DNA of 64,000 bases from Paramecium tetraurelia (taxonomy: Eukaryota; Ciliophora; Oligohymenophorea; Peniculida; Parameciidae), in assembly GCF_000165425.1 (NCBI RefSeq), contig NW_001799610.1, positions 259,146 through 323,145 of the forward strand. Direction: 5' to 3'. Below the pieces are notes generated by a model. The model saw only the letters and a program-made list of their open reading frames with translations, had not been told where the DNA came from and searched no databases. Both the position numbers and the translations under genes were made by a program. Shown here one piece after another: positions 1 through 13,727 of the stretch. How positions within the stretch are numbered: position 1 is the stretch's first letter; each line of letters starts with the position of its first letter.

Positions 1-173
1 ACTCTAATTTTATTAATTGGAATTATTATCCTCAATATCCATAGCTTCAGTTTGGTTCTAATTGGCTTCATCATTTGTTTATTTATCTATCTTTACAGGA
101 GTATCCTTTTAATTTTGATCTACATTCAATTCAAGATTTTACCTTCTGAGCAGGGAGGAACTTCGGTTTGCAT
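1..173 (-). CDS. 5' part of an acidic Gln/Asn-rich protein (partial)
   Basis: Only the N-terminus lies in the window; the gene runs off the left edge on the minus strand. It starts at ATG (173-171) with MQTEVPPCSE, followed by a 23-nt GT...TAG intron at 120-142. Reading resumes in frame through a hydrophilic stretch rich in Gln, Asn, Asp and Lys (for example TEAMDIEDNN). Read with code 6 there is no stop up to base 1. No domain is recognisable in about 50 residues. It is a real gene start because removing the intron restores one frame and composition matches other code-6 proteins. Function unknown. Confidence 0.55.
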
Positions 174-742
174 TTTTTAATTTTATTTCTGAAATTAGCG
201 GGAAAAAAATGCAGTTTAACATTGTACTATTATAGGAATCCTATATCTTTCTAACCTAAGTTCTTTATTTTAAGAATAATTTTACAATCTCATTAGATGT
301 TGTATACAATAATCACTGCTGTCATTTTAACCAAGATAACTCGTTACTCTAAAGCTTATCTTCTAGTGTTCATGCACAGATGTAGAGTTTTAGATGATCT
401 CAATGGTTGTAGTAAAATTAAAAAATCCATTAATCTATTAGACAATTATTTTATATTCACACTTATTCTACTGATGGATCCATTGCTGAAGGAACCAATA
501 ATATAATCAGGATTTTATAAATATGAATTAATGTATTTTAAAATTATAATTTGATAAAAAGTAGATCTCAAGGTTCTTTTTCATTTTATTTTGAAATAGA
601 CATTTTAATTCAATAATAATAGGTTATACTGACTCACTATATTATTTATTAACGATTTCAGGTTAAGATTTAATATTTGACATATTACTAATTCATTAAA
701 TATTAATCATTAGTTTCTATTTAATTCAATTTATTTAACTAA
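174..742. other. Intergenic, AT-rich
   Basis: This 569-nt spacer separates the 5' end of the leftmost gene from the 3' end of the PKA-type kinase. The open frames in it are short and hydrophobic and look like chance readings of AT-rich DNA. I see no conserved motif or structured RNA. Confidence 0.5.
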
Positions 743-1887
<1,145 letters not shown>

Positions 1888-2849
1888 GACAGTTAATAAA
1901 ATTAATATATATTATACAAATATGTATATTATCACACTAAGTTATTATATTTCAATAAAAGTTATTCATATGTCTTTGAATAATCAAATATATGATTGAA
2001 TTATTATAGTTATTAATGTTGAAATCAAATTTAATCATGTCAAATATTGGTCAAATAACTAAATTAACCATTCTTATATGCAATAAGAATAATGTAATAA
2101 TACTTAATTCTAATCGAAATTAACATAATAAAATAATTGACTCTATAAAAGTGTTCTCTACATAAATAAATCACCATGTTTCAATAGTAAATCCGTTAAA
2201 TCATTACAAAAGTAATCCATTTTTGATTTCCAATATTTAAAATGATTAAGAATTTAATTTTACTGCATAGATCTTTATAAGAGGATAATAGATTCTTTTA
2301 GATTAAATTTATGAAAATAATTCATTTTTAAGGACTATTTCTTTATTTTGATCTTTAAAAAGGATAAAATTTTTTTAGAAATAGAATTTTACTTTTCATA
2401 AGGTCCAATTATTTAAATAGAATTAGTTAATTAACAATTTTAAGTCTATATGTTACATAAACTTTGTTAAATCGCTAATTATAATAAATCATAAAGTCTT
2501 CTTTAAATGAGAATATTCTTAAACGATTTTTATTTCAGTATTTATCCTTGTAGTACATTATTTTGAATAATTGAAATGAAACCTGATTTGAATTTGGATA
2601 TAAATACAAAATACTGTGTGTATTAATATATTTTTGGATCTTATACCTTAATTTTGAATCTTAATGACATTTTAATCTAAATTTCAATAATTATTGTGTG
2701 ATTCATTTATTTTAATATAATTGGACTAATTTTAGATAATTGATATTTCAATATCTATTGAGTGTTTACAAATAAGGAGGGTTTGATTAAATCATTAATA
2801 TTGTATATAAGTGTTTGATAAATTGTTATATTTAGAAATATAATTAAAA
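1888..2849. other. Long intergenic region between divergent genes
   Basis: About 960 nt separate the start of the PKA-like gene (minus) from the start of the giant coiled-coil gene (plus). The region is very AT-rich, with TGA scattered in all frames. I see no convincing exon or RNA. It must hold both promoters. Confidence 0.5.
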
Positions 2850-5800
2850 ATGAGTAATATTAATCGTGAGCAGTGCGTATCTAAACTTTAAGGACATTTG
2901 AAAGGGGCCACAGCCACTATCCAAGGTAATAAAAGTTAAGAAATAAACTAGAGATCGAAGAACTGTTGATGAATTAAGAGCATATTATTTGGTAATAAGC
3001 CAGGGAGATAGAAGAACTTCGTAGAAGATTGAAGCAATTGGAAAGTTTGGATTTTCAAAACGAATAAGTGCTTCATTTGTAGAACATCAATGTTCAACTC
3101 AAGACGTAAATTGAGTTTTTGAGGAGTTAAATTCAAGAGAAAGATGCAATGATTGCTTAATTAACATCTAAGCCAGTATAAGCAGCATCACCTGAAATAC
3201 TCGCTGCATAGCAACAATTAATTCAATAAAACTTACAGCTACAAAATATTATAGGGGATCTTCAGAATTAAATTTTGAATAAAGATGCTGTCATCGGTTA
3301 ACTAAAAACTCAGGAAAGCACTTTGGATTAGTTGATTGGGCAACTTTAATCGAATATCTAATCGAAACGAAATAAAGTAGGAGTAACTCAACAAGGAAAT
3401 GAAACATTGAGTGTACTGAATGAATTGCAATAATATCCAGAAGCTTTGCAAGATGTGATTGAAAGAATCATCCAAGAATATAGAAGAATGCAATTTCTGA
3501 TAGAGGAGAAAGATATCGAAATTTAAAATTTGAAATCTCGTCTTTAACTCTAACAGCAAAAAGCAAATGACTCCATTTCTGAAATTAAAAAAAGAGACAT
3601 ATCTCCCATTCGATCAGATCAAGCCTTGGACTTAGCAAAGCAAACAGCTTCGATGGATGACATGATAAATGACTTGGAGAGAAAGTTGATGTCATAAGAC
3701 AATAGGAAGAAAGAATTATAAGCAAAATTATTGGAAGTGGGAACTCAAAATGTGGAGTTGGAAAAATAATGGTCCTAATCAAAAGATCAACTACCAAAGA
3801 GTGTGGATGAATTAGTTAAACAAAATTTAGATGTCAATGACAAAATCAAAGAACTTTAAAAGTCGTTGCTATCAAAATAAAATGAGTTAGATCAAGTTCA
3901 AAAATAAATTAATACTATTAATGACAACTAATAATAATTATAACCATAACAAAATTTAAATAAACAAGAGGATTAAGTTGATAAAGTAAATACTAGTTAA
4001 AATAGAAACAATGTAGATGATTTGGTTCTAGAAAATTAATAATTGGAAGACTTGATTGTAGAATTGTAATAGAAATTAGTCGACAAGCAAGCTTAAAAAG
4101 AAGATATTGAGAATGAGATTAAGAAGTTGAATATCTCAGCTTTGTAGTAAAACTTGAAGGATTTATAGAAGTAGCATGGTCTATTGGATAATGATAATAA
4201 AAACTAGAAAACTTAAATTTAATAATTGCAAGAAGAAATTAATTAAAATAAAGAAATATAATAAAAACTATCTCAAGAAAATAAAGAATTACAAGACCAA
4301 AATAATCAAACTTAATCATAGATTAAATAGTAAGAAGAGAAGTTAGCTTAATTGCAGGATCAGAAGAATAAAAATCTGGCTAAATTAACTAATGATGATC
4401 TCTTAAAGCTATAAGAAAAATTTAATTAGACAGAAGAGAATAATAAAATCTTAGAACAATTAGTTTAATAACTTAATGAAGAATTAAGAAAATAATAGTA
4501 AGATAATCAACCCTTAGAGGAGGAATTATCTAATATCAAAAACAAATTGCAAAAAACTGAGTAAGAAAATTCAGATTTGGAATAACAAGTCTAACAACTC
4601 GAAGATTAGTTAAACAACTTTAAGAAGTAATAATTGTAGACCAAGGAATCTGCAAAACCTAGTTATAGTAAATCAGCTGAGTAATAAAGGACAACTCCCG
4701 TTGAAAAATTTAGGGAGCCCTTCTAAAACATAGTGGATAAGGAAGAATTTTCATTTGATTTAGGAAGTTTAAATTAATAAGACTTTTCATCATAAGAAGT
4801 CACAAGCTCACCTGAAAATATTAAATAATCATAATTTGCTAAGAATAAGACCCAAGAAGGTAAGTTTATTACTATTCCTTTGGATATCATTAAGAATTAT
4901 GAGTACTTGATTAGAGAAAAGGAAAATGAGATTGATGAACTCAAGAATGAACTTGCCAATCAAGGACTTTAGAGCATACCTCTTAATTTCTAAACTGGAA
5001 ACATGGGATCTGATTAATAAGAAAATGCTAACTTTTAATTAGAAGCTACAGCACCAAATCAGAATAATGAACAGAATCCAGAAGATTAAGGGGTCACTCT
5101 TGAATAGTTGTAGAAGACAATTAAGACAAAAGATGACTACATTCAGATGTTATTAGATTAGATTGAAGAGATGAAACAATTTGGTTCTTTGCCTGAAGAG
5201 CAACAGAAGCAAAAATTGGAAGGAAATCAAAAGAGATCTGATGACCTTGTTAGGTAGAATATAGAAATTGCAGACATAATAATTGATTTAGAGAGTAAGT
5301 TAGCTAATAGAAAGATAGAGAATGAAGAGTTAAAGAAATAATTGTAAGAAGCTAATAAAGATTACAATGATCAATAAAAGAGGGCTAAAATGTATGAACT
5401 TTATATGTTGAACAAGGATTTAGATGAAGAGGTTTCCTTATCTCCAAAATTATAAGAGGAAGATCTTTAGAATGAATAATTAGAATAGTTGAATTAATAA
5501 GCTCCAGAATTAGAGTAACCTGAAGATCCATAGAAGCAAGCTAAGAAGTTAACTATCAAGGATAAATACGAAAAAAAGATAAAGGATCTTAAAAAGGAAA
5601 ATAGAAACCTAATTGCTTAATTAAAATAATTAAGAGGAGCATAATAATAGGATCAAAGTAATAGACCTTAATAAGAAGATGATGCTAAATTAAAATAATC
5701 CAATCCATCAGTTTAAAATGATAATGAACATCCTGAATAAGTTTAACAGTAACAATAGCCTAAACCTATTGATATATAGAAGAACACTCAAGATCTTCAA

Positions 5801-8800
5801 TAACAGTATGAGAAAGGTTTGGAGAAGTAGGTAGACTTGATTTAAGAAGTTTAATCACTTTAGGATATTATAGAGAATCTTGAACAAAAGGTTTAATAAA
5901 AGAAAGAAGCAAAGGAATAATTGGAAGCTTAACTGTGTGCCTTAGACAAGAAGAATGAATCATCGCAATAGGATCCATAACTTTAGGAATCTGCAACGAT
6001 GGCAAGCACCTCAAAATTGGATTAGGAAGCCTTGTAAAGATAGTATGATTAGGAAGTGTAGATTTCAAGATTGAAAGACTAGTTGGCAGATAAATAGAAT
6101 AAGCTTGAATAGATGGAAATTTTGAAAGAATAATTGAAAGAGAAGGAAGATGAACTTAAAGCTTATAAGGAATAGATACCTTCAATATAAGAATATTAAA
6201 ATCAATAGTTCCTTCATTAATAGGAGGAATTAGTGAATACAGAATTGCGTAAGGATGTATAAAGATTAGAGGATCAGTTAGATAACTAACTCAAACTAAA
6301 TAAAGAGTTGTAGTAAAGAATGGATAATTAGCACGAGTCGGCAGCTCTTTTGTCTCAAAAAATAAAATTATCTATTCATGATTCTAATTCTTCTAGTTCT
6401 TAGATAATAGACAATAGACAGAGACTTGTGGAGAAATAATAGAAGGCAGATGAATTAGTGAGAGAACATTTAAGTTTAGATGATTTAATTGAAGATTTGG
6501 AAAAGAAACTAGTAGAAAAGAATGATTATAAAGATTAATTGCTTAACTAATTAAAAGAAGGAACAAAACCGGCCGTGTAATCTGAGGCAAATGAACAACC
6601 GAAAGTAGAATAGCCAAATTAAGTATTCGCAAAATAATAGAATTAAGAGTAATTTGTTGAGCCAATCTAAGAAATTAGTGATGTTTAATAAGTTATCAGT
6701 AATAATGAGGATTAGATTTCTATTCCTCTCTAAGCAGGATAGATTTTATAATAATTGGAGGGAGATAGTTAAAAACAAGACATCAAGGAACCAAATCCTT
6801 CTTAAGAATTATCCAATCAACTTCATCCTACCAAATCATAGCCAGTTTTTGCTCAAATAAATTAAGATGCCGAGCCTAAGCTGTAATAAGTCAAATCTAG
6901 TTAAGGGTTTACTTCCCCTTAGGATTTATTCAATAAAGAGGGAATAGATGGGTAAAGGTTGCAAGAGGTTTGGGATTTGTTAAAGAATAATAATGATGCA
7001 GACAGAAGAATATAAGAATTGAGAGATGCATTATAAAGGAAAAACAAGAGAAAAGAATAGTTGGAGGGTGTTTATAATAAAGATTAAGAATTAGTAAGTT
7101 AGAGAGTGTCAGATAGTGTTAATGAGAAAAAGTAATTATAAGATTAGTTGCATTAAAAGAATTTATAGATTGCTGCTTTGAATGATGAATTGTCAAAATT
7201 ACAGCAGAAGGTATTTGAGAAAGAGAAGGTCATTGATGAGAAGGACAGAGAGTTTAGAAATAGTTAATTAATCAAAACTTACTAAGATAACTGTAATAAG
7301 GCTGATGAATTAATCAGTAAGAATAATTAGATAGAAGAGACTTTGAATAATTTAGAAGTAAGGTTGGCTGAGAAATAATAAAGAGTAAAGGAACTTGAGT
7401 TATAGATAGGAGCTGATTCTAGTATTTCAAATATCTAGGACCCAAGAGAAAGTGGTATGATTAAATCCTATGATTAAGAGCAAGATACTCAATTGCAACA
7501 ATAGGAGTAAGTACTTTAGGGGTACAGCATGAATATCGATCAATTAAAAAATAAGATTGAATAATTAAACAGTGAATTAGCTGAAAGAGATAAGACCAAT
7601 TTGGAATTAAGAAATTAAGTAGCTGACTTAAAGAAATAGATTCATGGTTATTAATTGGCTTAATAGGATGTCAAAGTAATCAAGAAGTAAAATAAGCAAT
7701 TGCAGGATGAGATTTCAGCGTTGGTTTAAGATAATCTAAATTATGAAGATTTGATTCGAGATTCTGAGTTTAAGTTGTAAGAAAAGAAGTCAAGGGTCAA
7801 GGAATTAGATATGGAAATTAAGAATGCAGAAATCCAGATCTAAGTGGAAAAATAGATGAAAGAGAATCAGTTACTTCAATAAAAGATTCAGCAGACTGAC
7901 GAGCTGATTAAGAAGAATTTAGAGTTGGATGAAGCTTTGACAAATTTGGAATTGAGGATATTAGATAAATAATAATAGTTATCATAAAAGGAGGCAAGAT
8001 TATCTAATTAGAATTCAAGAATTTTGTAATAGCCAATGTATATTTACTAAGAAGATTCTGATGACAAGGCTAGCAATATCAGAACAGAAACATCTCCAAG
8101 GGCATAAAATTAACATCCTTTGATCTAAGAGCATAATAACAATCTGAGTGAATTGACTAGTTCTATTAATCAAATGTAAGAGTAGGTGAGATAGTTGAGT
8201 CTAGATGATAGCGAACTTGATTTCTATTTATAATAGAAGAAAGAGAAGCAATTGGAAATAGATTCATTAAAATAATAATTGTTCTAATAGAATGAAGTAA
8301 TGTAAGATCTGAAGTAAGAGTAAATAGAAAAGCAGCAATAGATTGATTAACTTAAGAAAGAGAATTCGAATTTCGATGAATTAGTGGAGGAATTACAATA
8401 AAGTCAGAAGCAAATGATTGAGTAGGAAATTCAGAAGAAGGAATCCAATCAGCCTTAAGAGATTGGTGGCTCTGAATAGAGTGAGATAATAAAAACGAAA
8501 TCAGAGAATTTGGAATTGAGTAAGAAACTTCATGATTTGAAGTAGTCTTAGAAGTAATTGAAGAATCAAATTGCTAATTATGACTATTTGATTTTAGATC
8601 TTGAAACAGTTGTTGCAGATAAGAAGAATGACATTTAGAGATTGAATAAGGAAAACTAATCATATTAACAATAGAACAGAAAGTAGAAAGGAAGAAGGGA
8701 TTTATTACACAAGGAATAAAACAATTTGCAATATCAACTTAAATTGCTAGAACCACAACTCTAAGAACTTTAATAAACTGAGAAGTAGTTGTAAGAATCT

Positions 8801-11800
8801 GTTACTTAACTTGAGGAAAAATTGAAATAACTAGATGAAAAATAAAAACAATTAGAGAATTAGATCAACCAGAAACAGTAAATAACTTCTGCTTTAGAAT
8901 TACAACTGTCAACCATTAATCAAGAAATACTGTAATAACAGGATAAAAAGCAGTAATTAGATTCAGAATTAAATCAATTGAGGGATGAGAATCAAGGAAT
9001 CGAATAAGAAGTGAAAATCTATAGGAATCTGAGTTTGGAAGACATCACATTGAATGAATAAATAGATGCTCTGACTAAATAGATACACGAGGATAAACAG
9101 ACTTATGAAACATTATAAGATGAGTAGAAGGCTACACAAGAGTAAATAAATTTGTTGCTGCCTCAAAACAAAGAGATTGATGAGTTGAAAGAAACTGCTA
9201 AGTTGTAATATGCACAAAATGTAGAGGCTTTGAATAATTTATAACTAGAATTGTAATAGAAGATTGAGTAGAAGAACAAGGTGTTCCAAGAAGTCTCAGA
9301 TACAGAAAAATATCTTGAAGAAAATAATCATGTGCTCCAAGATTTGAATGAGAGGAAGGCTAATCTCGAAGATTAGATAAAGAAAGAGGAAGTCTTAGTA
9401 AATGCAGTCAGTGCTAAATCAAAACGATTAGATGAAACTCTAGAGGCTGAAAAATAGAATTATAATGTTCTTAATGCTGAATTAGAGGATCTTCTAAAGA
9501 GGAAATAAGTCTAAGAATAGGAATTGGCTAAGGCTAAGGAGGAAATTCAAAAAATGCAGGCTGATTAAGAGTAGTTATTACAATAATAATAACAGTTCAA
9601 GAATTTGAAGGAGTAGATTGAGTAATACAATAAAGACATAGAAATAAATCTTAAGATAATTCCAGAAAGAGAGGAGTAATTAGTATAATTGAAATGTATT
9701 ATTGAAAAGAAAGATGAAGTATTGAGTGCTACTTAGGCTGAAGTGGATAAATTAAATAAATAAATTGATGAAATATAGTAAGATAAGGAATAAAAGGAAA
9801 AGGAATTGGAAGATCAAAGTAATTTAGTTAAGAGCATTGAAGAATAAATCATAGATAAATATTAGAGAGAAAAGGATTTAAAGGATTAATTAGACTCAAT
9901 ATAATTGAAGGATCTTGAGGCTGAATTGAATGAGAAGATGGAACAATCAATGGCATAGTAGGAGATGCTAGATTCGATCGAGTAGTTGAAACAATAGGTC
10001 TAATAATTGAGGGACGACGAGACATAACTTAAATAATAGATTTAAGGATAAGAAAGTCTGAACAACAGTAAGAAATAGGAATTAGAATAAAAGTAGTAAG
10101 AGAAGATTGAATTAGAGTAAGATCTTCATTCAGCATCTGCTTAAATGGAAGAAATGAAATTTTAATTGGAAGAGAAGAATGAGCAATTAGATAAATTGAA
10201 TGATTAATTCAAGAAGGTAGATGAGGACTCTAAGATGATGGAGGCTGTTCTTTAGTTGAAGGAGAAGGAATTAAAGTAACTATAAAAGAAGAAAGAAAAT
10301 CTGATTGAGGAATTAGAGAGAATTAATAATGATGTGGTTGAGGCGTAGAAACAATTGGTAACTCAAAGAAAGAAACAAAGATCCTTAGGAGCAGAACCTC
10401 AATAATAGGACGAGAATATGGAAGAGGATATTCAGGATAAGATTACTTCTTTGAATTCACGTAATAATAATTTGAAGGATGATCTTCAGAAATTGGTAGA
10501 GATGAGTCCAGAGCCAACAGAAAGGAAGCCAGAGGAATAATAGGAAGTTAAGGATGCTCCTGCTCCTGTTCAAGTGTCTCAATTTGCTCCAGATAGAGTG
10601 TAGTAAACTTTGTAAGATAGAGATAAAAAGATAGAAATATTGGAGATGACTATTTCGACATTACAATAGTAACAACAAGAAAGAATGAGTATGATTCCTT
10701 CAATGTTCTAATCTAAGTTGTCAGTGTAGCCAAGTTTCTTTATGGATGACGATCCCTTGTTATTGGAATTGTAGGATAAATTCACTAAAGAAAGTGAATT
10801 GTTGAAGGACTTACAAAACAAAATCAAATAGACTGCCGAGAGTCATTATGCCTTATCATTATAATTGAAGGACTGGGCAGAAAAGGAAAATAGATTAGCT
10901 AAAGAATTAGACACAAGAAGATAGAGTGTAGAGTAAATTGAATTTGAACTTTAGGCAGTCTTTGCGAAGTAATCTGATTTAGAATCTGAGAAGGTCAATG
11001 TTTTACAAAGAATTTACTCGTTAGAAGTTGAAACACAAGATTTCTATGAGTAAGAAGCCAATACTAAAAACAAATTGAAGGAGAAGAAAGATTACTTATA
11101 AACACTTTACAAAAATCTGATTGAGAGTGATCAAAAGCTTTTGCAATTGAGAAATAGAATGGCATTGTATTCTCAAGAAGGAAGACAATTGGCTGAATAG
11201 GTTGAGAATTTAGAGAATGAAAAAGAGAACAAATAGTAACATTTGTAAGACATTTAAGCAGATTTAGAACATGTCGAGATGGAAAAACAAGAAAAACAAG
11301 CTTTAGTTCAATCGATAGCCAAAGAAATAAGTGAAACCCAATAAGAAAAAGATAAATTAGAAATTCAATATGCTACAGTTCATAGCAAGAATCAACAATT
11401 AAAGAGTTAAATCGGATATGAGGAGGCCTTTTATTAGAAGTTACTTCAAGAATTGGAGATTGCTAAAAAGAGAGACCAAACCAAATTTCAAAATCTATTC
11501 TCAGATGGGTCTACTTAAACTGAATATGACTTAGAGTAATTTGAAAGTTTATCGACTTGTACACAGTTGTACAGGATTACTAAGGAAGATGTATATTAAT
11601 TGAAAGAAAATTGCAAACAACGATTGATTCAAATCTATACTAATGAAAATGCCAACATTTAATAAACTATCAATTAGAATAAACACCTATAGAAAATGAT
11701 TCATTTACAATAAATGATAATATAGATTTAAGAGAATGAGAACGTGAATTTAATTGAGTTTTAATCAAGAAGATCATCAAGGTTGGGATTGAATGTAATG

Positions 11801-12124
11801 GATTTATCAATTTATAATATGAAATTGGATTTGGAATAAGTACATTATTTGAAATATAATTCTAGATTGACTTCATGATGAATAAGACTAAGTTGGTTGA
11901 GGTTCACGTGAGTGATAACTAAATCGTAGTGGCAGATACCAAGATAGCACGACAATGGATCGTGGATAAATAGTTTGATTATGAAAATTCCCTTTATCCC
12001 CTGGGTGTATTGAACATCATTTACAAGGTATTGCTATGAATCTATTTAGGTATCACTCTATCAAGTAATTAATATTTCATTGACTGGAACAAAGGTGCTA
12101 AACTTATATCAAAATTTATTGTGA
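2850..12124 (+). CDS. Giant coiled-coil protein, about 3066 aa
   Basis: Starts at ATG 2850 (MSNINREQCV). A 26-nt intron follows codon 29. One open frame then runs for about 9 kb, almost entirely Glu/Gln/Lys/Leu/Asn with heptad-like spacing, i.e. a very long coiled coil with a few Pro/Ser-rich breaks (near 3595, 4800, 7430, 8080, 10540). A short recurring unit of the type xLIxDLExKLxxK appears at least eight times (see findings). Near the 3' end a 26-nt GTA...TAG segment (about 11840-11865) and a 22-nt one (12031-12052) look like introns. Removing them extends the protein past a TGA at 11876-11878 to a TGA at 12122-12124, and the spliced length (9201 nt) is a multiple of three. Without them the protein would be 3000 aa. 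No motor, kinase or membrane segment is seen. Such proteins usually scaffold basal bodies, cortex or Golgi; here the role is unknown. Confidence 0.85.
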
Positions 12125-12179
12125 GATCAATAAATATATATATATATTAAAGTAATTGTAAATATTTCATTTTTTAATA

Positions 12180-13724
12180 ATGAGTAGCAATAGTAAAAAG
12201 AACTCTTCAAAACCAGAAGAGGAATACGAGGATGTTGGATATTTTTGTGGCTGTTTTAGAAAGAAGAGTAAGATGGAGCCGAGTAAAACCATGCAAATTT
12301 CTAAGGTTCGGCACTCCATGAATAGATCTGATTTGGATGGGAGTAAACATTATGCTTCTTCTTAATTGAACTTATTAAATTCAACTAATTCAGAATCCCA
12401 AAGAAAAGTAAGTGTTGCATCTCCAATAGTTAGTAGTTTTGCAATCACAACTTTTGAAAACAATTATTTGCAAAATTAGTTATTCTTGCTAAGAAATAAT
12501 TAAAGTGGAGAATCTATATTTGCCAAGATAACTCAAATTGATTTGCAATCAAAGAAAATGCAAAATTCAGATTTGAAAAAATCAAGACTTTTTGAACAGA
12601 AAAATGACACTGAATAAATTCTAAATACCAAATTTCCAGAATTGACTTCCAAATACATTGCCTCCAGAATAAAGGAATAAATCACGACATTGGCAGAGTA
12701 TGGTTGCGGAAATGGTGAAAATACAGTTCAAGTATTATACTATTAATAAATTCAAGTTTACAAAATACTTAGACTTTGTAATTGCTATTGATAAAAACAC
12801 TAATGCTTGTTTGTAGACCAAATTAAATTGCGATCAGACTACCTTTAGTCAAGATTTACCAAATCCAAAAGTGGAAATAATTAATGCGGACATTTTCAAA
12901 TTAAAAAAGAATCTTCCATTTGATAGCATATTCATCAATCCGACCATCAACAATGATCAACCTATCTGCAAAGATATCTTGAAAGAATGTAGTCCGAATC
13001 TTAAGGAGTTATTAAACCTAATATCAGATCAAATAGAAAATCTGATCATTCAATTCCCAGCCTAAATCGATTACTCCTAATTGCCCCTACTCTTGAATAT
13101 AAACTAACAATATAGAAATAACAATAAATAGCAATCTTTCATTGCTCATTGCTCATTAGAAATTGAAAAAATTTACATCTAAGGCAAACACATATACAAT
13201 ATTGTGTATTATGGAAAAGTAGCTAACATTTCAAGGGATGAACTCAAATAATTATTAACTATGTAGATGTCCAATTCAGAAATAAACAAGGAAGGATTTA
13301 ATAAGGTCGTGGCTAAATTAAATGACAAAATTGGTAACATTATTACTTATTCCATTTTAGGCAGCTTAGACCTTATATATGAATTATTACAAGCACAAAG
13401 TTATAAATATAGTTTTGACTAATTTCTAATAGCTGTTTGTGAAAAATATAAGTTGGATTATAATGATTATGCGTTTATGTTATATCAGAAGCTATCAAAG
13501 TATCATTAAGTCATAAAAATAGAGATTATTCATAAAATACCTTCAATTGTAAATTAAGAGACTCAAACAATGGCATTCAGGAATCACAGGAATTTGGCTT
13601 TAGTCCAAAGTTTTCCTATAGTTTGAATGGGTTGTCATAGAAAGAAGAGGATTGCATAGCAGAAAGCTCAGATAACCTAGATTTGATCGGACTTAGTAAC
13701 GGAAAAGCAAATTAATGTAAATGA
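12180..13724 (+). CDS. SAM-dependent methyltransferase-like protein related to TGS1 (cap hypermethylase), possibly degenerate
   Basis: Predicted 495 aa. A Ser/Lys-rich N-terminal part of about 160 residues leads into a Rossmann-like segment. It has YGCGNGENTVQ, matching methyltransferase motif I of the TGS1 family (GVGGNT), then DFVIAIDKNTNA (motif II acidic residue) and VEIINADIF (motif III-like). TGS1 converts the m7G cap of sn/snoRNA to trimethylguanosine. The expected catalytic SPPWGG motif is replaced by INPTINN, so activity is doubtful. Two introns are inferred: 25 nt within motif I, ending AAG (about 12732-12756), and 32 nt near 13551-13582, ending CAG. Both restore frame, and the spliced length is divisible by three. 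The stop lies 3 bp from the convergent stop of the next gene. Family assignment rests on motif I and II only. Confidence 0.6.
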
Positions 13725-13727
13725 TAA

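Noticed and set aside
297-506. 69-residue ORF as a small membrane protein
   Set aside because: Composition is that of random AT-rich DNA, the frame continues past TAA with no protein-like text, and there is no supporting signal.
11878-12124. Separate small gene starting at the ATG overlapping the TGA of the giant gene
   Set aside because: A 26-nt intron just upstream joins this segment in frame to the giant gene, and no intergenic space would remain for a separate promoter.
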